A DNA stretch of 64,000 nucleotides from Sinotaia quadrata (lineage: Eukaryota > Mollusca > Gastropoda > Architaenioglossa > Viviparidae), in assembly GCA_028829895.1 (NCBI GenBank), contig CM054181.1:100614360-100678359 (forward strand), written 5' to 3'. A program made the translations under genes and the position numbers. Every line of letters starts with the position of its first letter. Within the stretch, counting starts at the first letter, position 1. The notes under the pieces are model-generated. The model had not been told where the DNA came from. It made no database searches and worked only from the letters and a program-made list of their open reading frames with translations. Shown in pieces: positions 61,603 through 64,000 of the stretch.

Positions 61603-61803
61603 CTAGACATGTATGTCTAGATATTTTTCAAAATGTTCATCTTCGTGCTTACTGTTAGATGATATGAAGATGTAACGACCAGCTAACGCCTCATCTTTCT
61701 CGCGTACACCTGTCATACGAATGGCGCACTGACCTAAGAGGTCGCAGGAAGTGTGGCACACCTTGATGCCACGATAGCGCGTGATTTGCAGAATTCCAGC
61801 CAA
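61603..61803 (-). other. Unassigned open frame
   Basis: A 66-codon frame on the minus strand with balanced composition (ITRYRGIKVCHTSCDLLGQC...). It contains no tandem repeat and lies next to a second frame (61380-61509, LKEAEKFDRTSKVNAKNSVP). No family recognised and no convincing splice sites; it could be a fragment of a mobile element or an exon. Confidence 0.15.
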
Positions 61804-62085
61804 GTGTCCAGTTCGATGTTATATCACAGCACTATGGAACTTCTAATTTATACAGCTAAGTGTCCAGTTCGACGTCATATCACAGCACTATGGAACTTCT
61901 AATTTATACAGCTAAGTGTCCAGTTCGACGTCATATCACAGCACTATGGAACTTCTAATTTATACAGCTAAGTGTCCAGTTCGACGTCATATCACAGCAC
62001 TATGGAACTTCTAATTTATACAGCTAAGTGTCCAGTTCGATGTTATATCACAGCACTATGAAACTTCTAATTTATACAGCAGAAG
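61800..62085. repeat. 56-bp minisatellite, 5 copies
   Basis: AAGTGTCCAGTTCGACGTCA with TATCACAGCACTATGGAACTTCTAATTTATACAGCT. The three central copies are identical; the outer two share the variant CGATGTTA. Confidence 0.97.
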
Positions 62086-62225
62086 ATTGTTTTTAGCTCA
62101 TTATTTCAATAATTTCACAAAGTACTCTTTACTTCCTTACATAAAATGTACTAAATTAATAATAAACTACTGTCTTGAAACGTTATTTCAAATACTGTTT
62201 TATTTTAAACTTTCTTTACCACCTG

Positions 62226-62335
62226 TTGGAGTCGGAGTCAGAAATTTTTTACCGATTCCGACTCCACTTTAAAAACCAGCAGACTCCATGACTCTGACTC
62301 CACTTTAAAAAACAACAGACACCATGGAGCAGTTG
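62226..62335. repeat. GGAGTCGGAGTC / GACTCC short inverted-repeat block
   Basis: GGAGTCGGAGTC at 62228 faces GATTCCGACTCC at 62253 (11 of 12 bases pair). ACTCCACTTTAAAA(A)ACCAGCAGACTCCATGACTC is then partly duplicated. This pattern looks like the terminal tract of a short interspersed element. Confidence 0.5.
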
Positions 62336-63150
62336 TCGTGTGGAGCAGTGGCTAGCTGAAGAGTGCTGGATTATTATTTTTTTTTTTTGGGGTGGGGGGG
62401 GGTTGGTTGCGGATGAGTGTGGATTGTAATTGAATGAGTGTTTTCCTGTCTGTTTCTGTAGCTATATTTGTTCTTGTGTGAAGGTGTGATTGTTATTATT
62501 ATTTTTTTATATTAAATATAGGTGGATAATGGATAGAAAAATACGGAAAAAAAATAAAAATGAGATGGTGATAGTGTGTGTGTGCTTGCCCGGGATGGAT
62601 GGAGTGTAGGGGGCGCTTCCGGCTTCTGCCGCTTTCGCGCTGGGGATTGCCCGGGAGAGTTTTGCGCCCCTAGAAATACTATCTCGGTATGCCGGAGTGC
62701 GCATGCGTATGTCTGTCACCTATCTACCCATCCCTAGAGTCTGGTGGTCACTGGGTACATTTGCTAGGGTGTGTGTTTGTATACTATTCACCTACCTAGC
62801 CTCTAAATGATTTAATACATCACTGCTGGTATTGTCAGAGTGCTGGAAAATCTGTAATGTCATTATTGTATCATAGGAAAAACATAATATTTTTATTGCC
62901 TACCAGGATAGCTTGTATCGTCATTTTTTAATGCCCCCCCCCAATTTTCTGAATTGCCAGCATGCAAGTAAACATCCTTTTCTCTAATGAGTTCCCCCAG
63001 CCATCCCTGAATTTCCCACCTGTATGTAAATATATTTTTTGCTGTTTGTCCGTCCTTCAGTCCCAAGTCAAGCACCACTGGGTTTTGAACACTTACATTT
63101 ACAAGCGTCATGCTGTTTGTACTTGTAGTTGGGTCTGTGTGCATATACTG
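62336..63150. other. Non-coding stretch with a GC-rich core
   Basis: 62590-62720 is GC-rich and holds a duplicated TGCCCGGGA. The two minus-strand frames (62507-62719 and 62893-63153) have no recognised domain. A T/G-rich simple tract lies at 62370-62405. Confidence 0.35.
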
Positions 63151-63830
63151 CACTTTTTGAACAATGCATGAAATGTGTACTTGTAGTTCAGATCTGTGTG
63201 TGTATATTGTATCTTGAACAATCCACGAAATGTATACGTGTAGTCAGATCTGTGTGTGTATATTGCATCTTGAACAATCCACGAAATGTATATGTGTAGT
63301 CAGATCTGTGTGTGTGTACTGCATCTTTTCAACAACCCATGAAATGTGTACGTGTAGTCAAATCTGTGAATATACTGTGTCTTGAACAAACCATGAAATG
63401 TGTACGTGTAGTCAGATCTGTGTATATACTGTGTCTTGAACAACCCACGAAATGTGTACGTGTAGTCAGATCTGTGTATATACTGTGTCTAGAACAACCC
63501 ATGAAATGTGTACGTGTAGTCAGATCTGTGTATATACTGTGTCTTGAACAACCCATGAAATGTGTACGTGTAGTCAGATCTGTGTATATACTGTGTCTTG
63601 AACAACCCGTGAAATGTGTACGTGTAGTCAGATCTGTGTATATACTGTGTCTTGAACAAACCGTGAAATGTGTACGTGTAGTCAGATCTGTGTATATACT
63701 GTGTCTTGAACAACCCGTGAAATGTGTACGTGTAGTTAGAACTGTGCGTATATACTGTGTTATGAATAACCCATGAAGTTTTAAAGTGTAGTCAGATCTG
63801 TGCTTGTACAATGTGTCTTGAAAACTCGTG
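63150..63830. repeat. 54-bp minisatellite, about 11-12 copies
   Basis: GAAATGTGTACGTGTAGTCA with GATCTGTGTATATACTGTGTCTTGAACAACC; central copies are nearly identical and both edges degenerate. 54 is a multiple of three, so both strands show 18-residue periodic frames. Confidence 0.97.
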
Positions 63831-63967
63831 AGTCTGTTTTCTCACCCATCCTTCACTGTGTTGTGTCAAATAATACTATTGTGCTATTTGTTTTAATTTA
63901 TAGGTAAGGAAAATTCATTAATCTTTCAGTGGGTGGATGCCATGTCCTGTCACAGTGTAAAATGTCC

Positions 63968-63982
63968 CTCTCTCTCTCTCTT
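63968..63982. repeat. Short (CT)n run
   Basis: CTCTCTCTCTCTCTC near the right end of the window. Confidence 0.85.
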
Positions 63983-64000
63983 CATTCTGAGTAATGGAAC

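Noticed and set aside
62333..62372. tRNA-like head (GTGGCTAGCTGAAGAGTGCTGG) suggesting a SINE
   Set aside because: It resembles an A-box region only loosely and no B-box (GGTTCGANNCC) follows at the expected distance.

Overview
This window is eukaryotic and reads as a gastropod or other mollusc genome. Evidence: AT-rich sequence, spliced exons with GT..AG borders, long introns, many microsatellites, scattered LINE fragments, and one secreted gene of the AA15 (lytic polysaccharide monooxygenase, LPMO) family with a cysteine-rich tail of a kind I associate with molluscs. No bacterial-style operon, CRISPR array, rRNA or tRNA gene was found. The species assignment is inference only.

The one gene I can reconstruct end to end lies on the minus strand, 19575 down to 11532, in four exons (19575-19402, 18875-18500, 14129-13729, 11732-11532). 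Splice phases agree (0, 1, 0) and give a 383-residue secreted protein: signal peptide, AA15 LPMO-like domain, Ser/Thr-rich linker, and two Cys-rich modules. Both histidines expected to form the copper-holding 'histidine brace' appear to be replaced (Arg21 at the mature N-terminus, Met109 in the second position). This is the most interesting single observation here.

Weaker coding signals are a possible first exon on the plus strand at 22625-22693, a frame-broken immunoglobulin-like exon at 25534-25906 (minus), a small possibly related exon at 30652-30717 (minus), and an unrecognised Cys-rich possible terminal exon at 37216-37403 (minus). I could not join these into complete genes.

Mobile DNA: two head-to-tail, 5'-truncated LINE 3' ends with a restriction-like-endonuclease (RLE) type tail and TAA-repeat ends (48365-48835 and 48877-49270), a reverse-transcriptase fragment (50353-50511), and four pieces of one dispersed family of about 1.5 kb (6232-7083, 40281-41101 inverted, 52332-52570, 52761-53905), some lying beside GATG or GATA tetranucleotide arrays.

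The dominant architecture is minisatellite DNA. About fifty tandem arrays with 14-93 bp units cover roughly a quarter of the window by my hand-drawn borders, in introns and intergenic DNA alike. Most long open frames elsewhere are artefacts of these arrays. Notable ones are an array at 1667-2036 with seven perfect TGACGTCA palindromes, a two-unit higher-order 48-bp array (47665-48020), and a 14-bp array open in all three frames of one strand (57150-57720).
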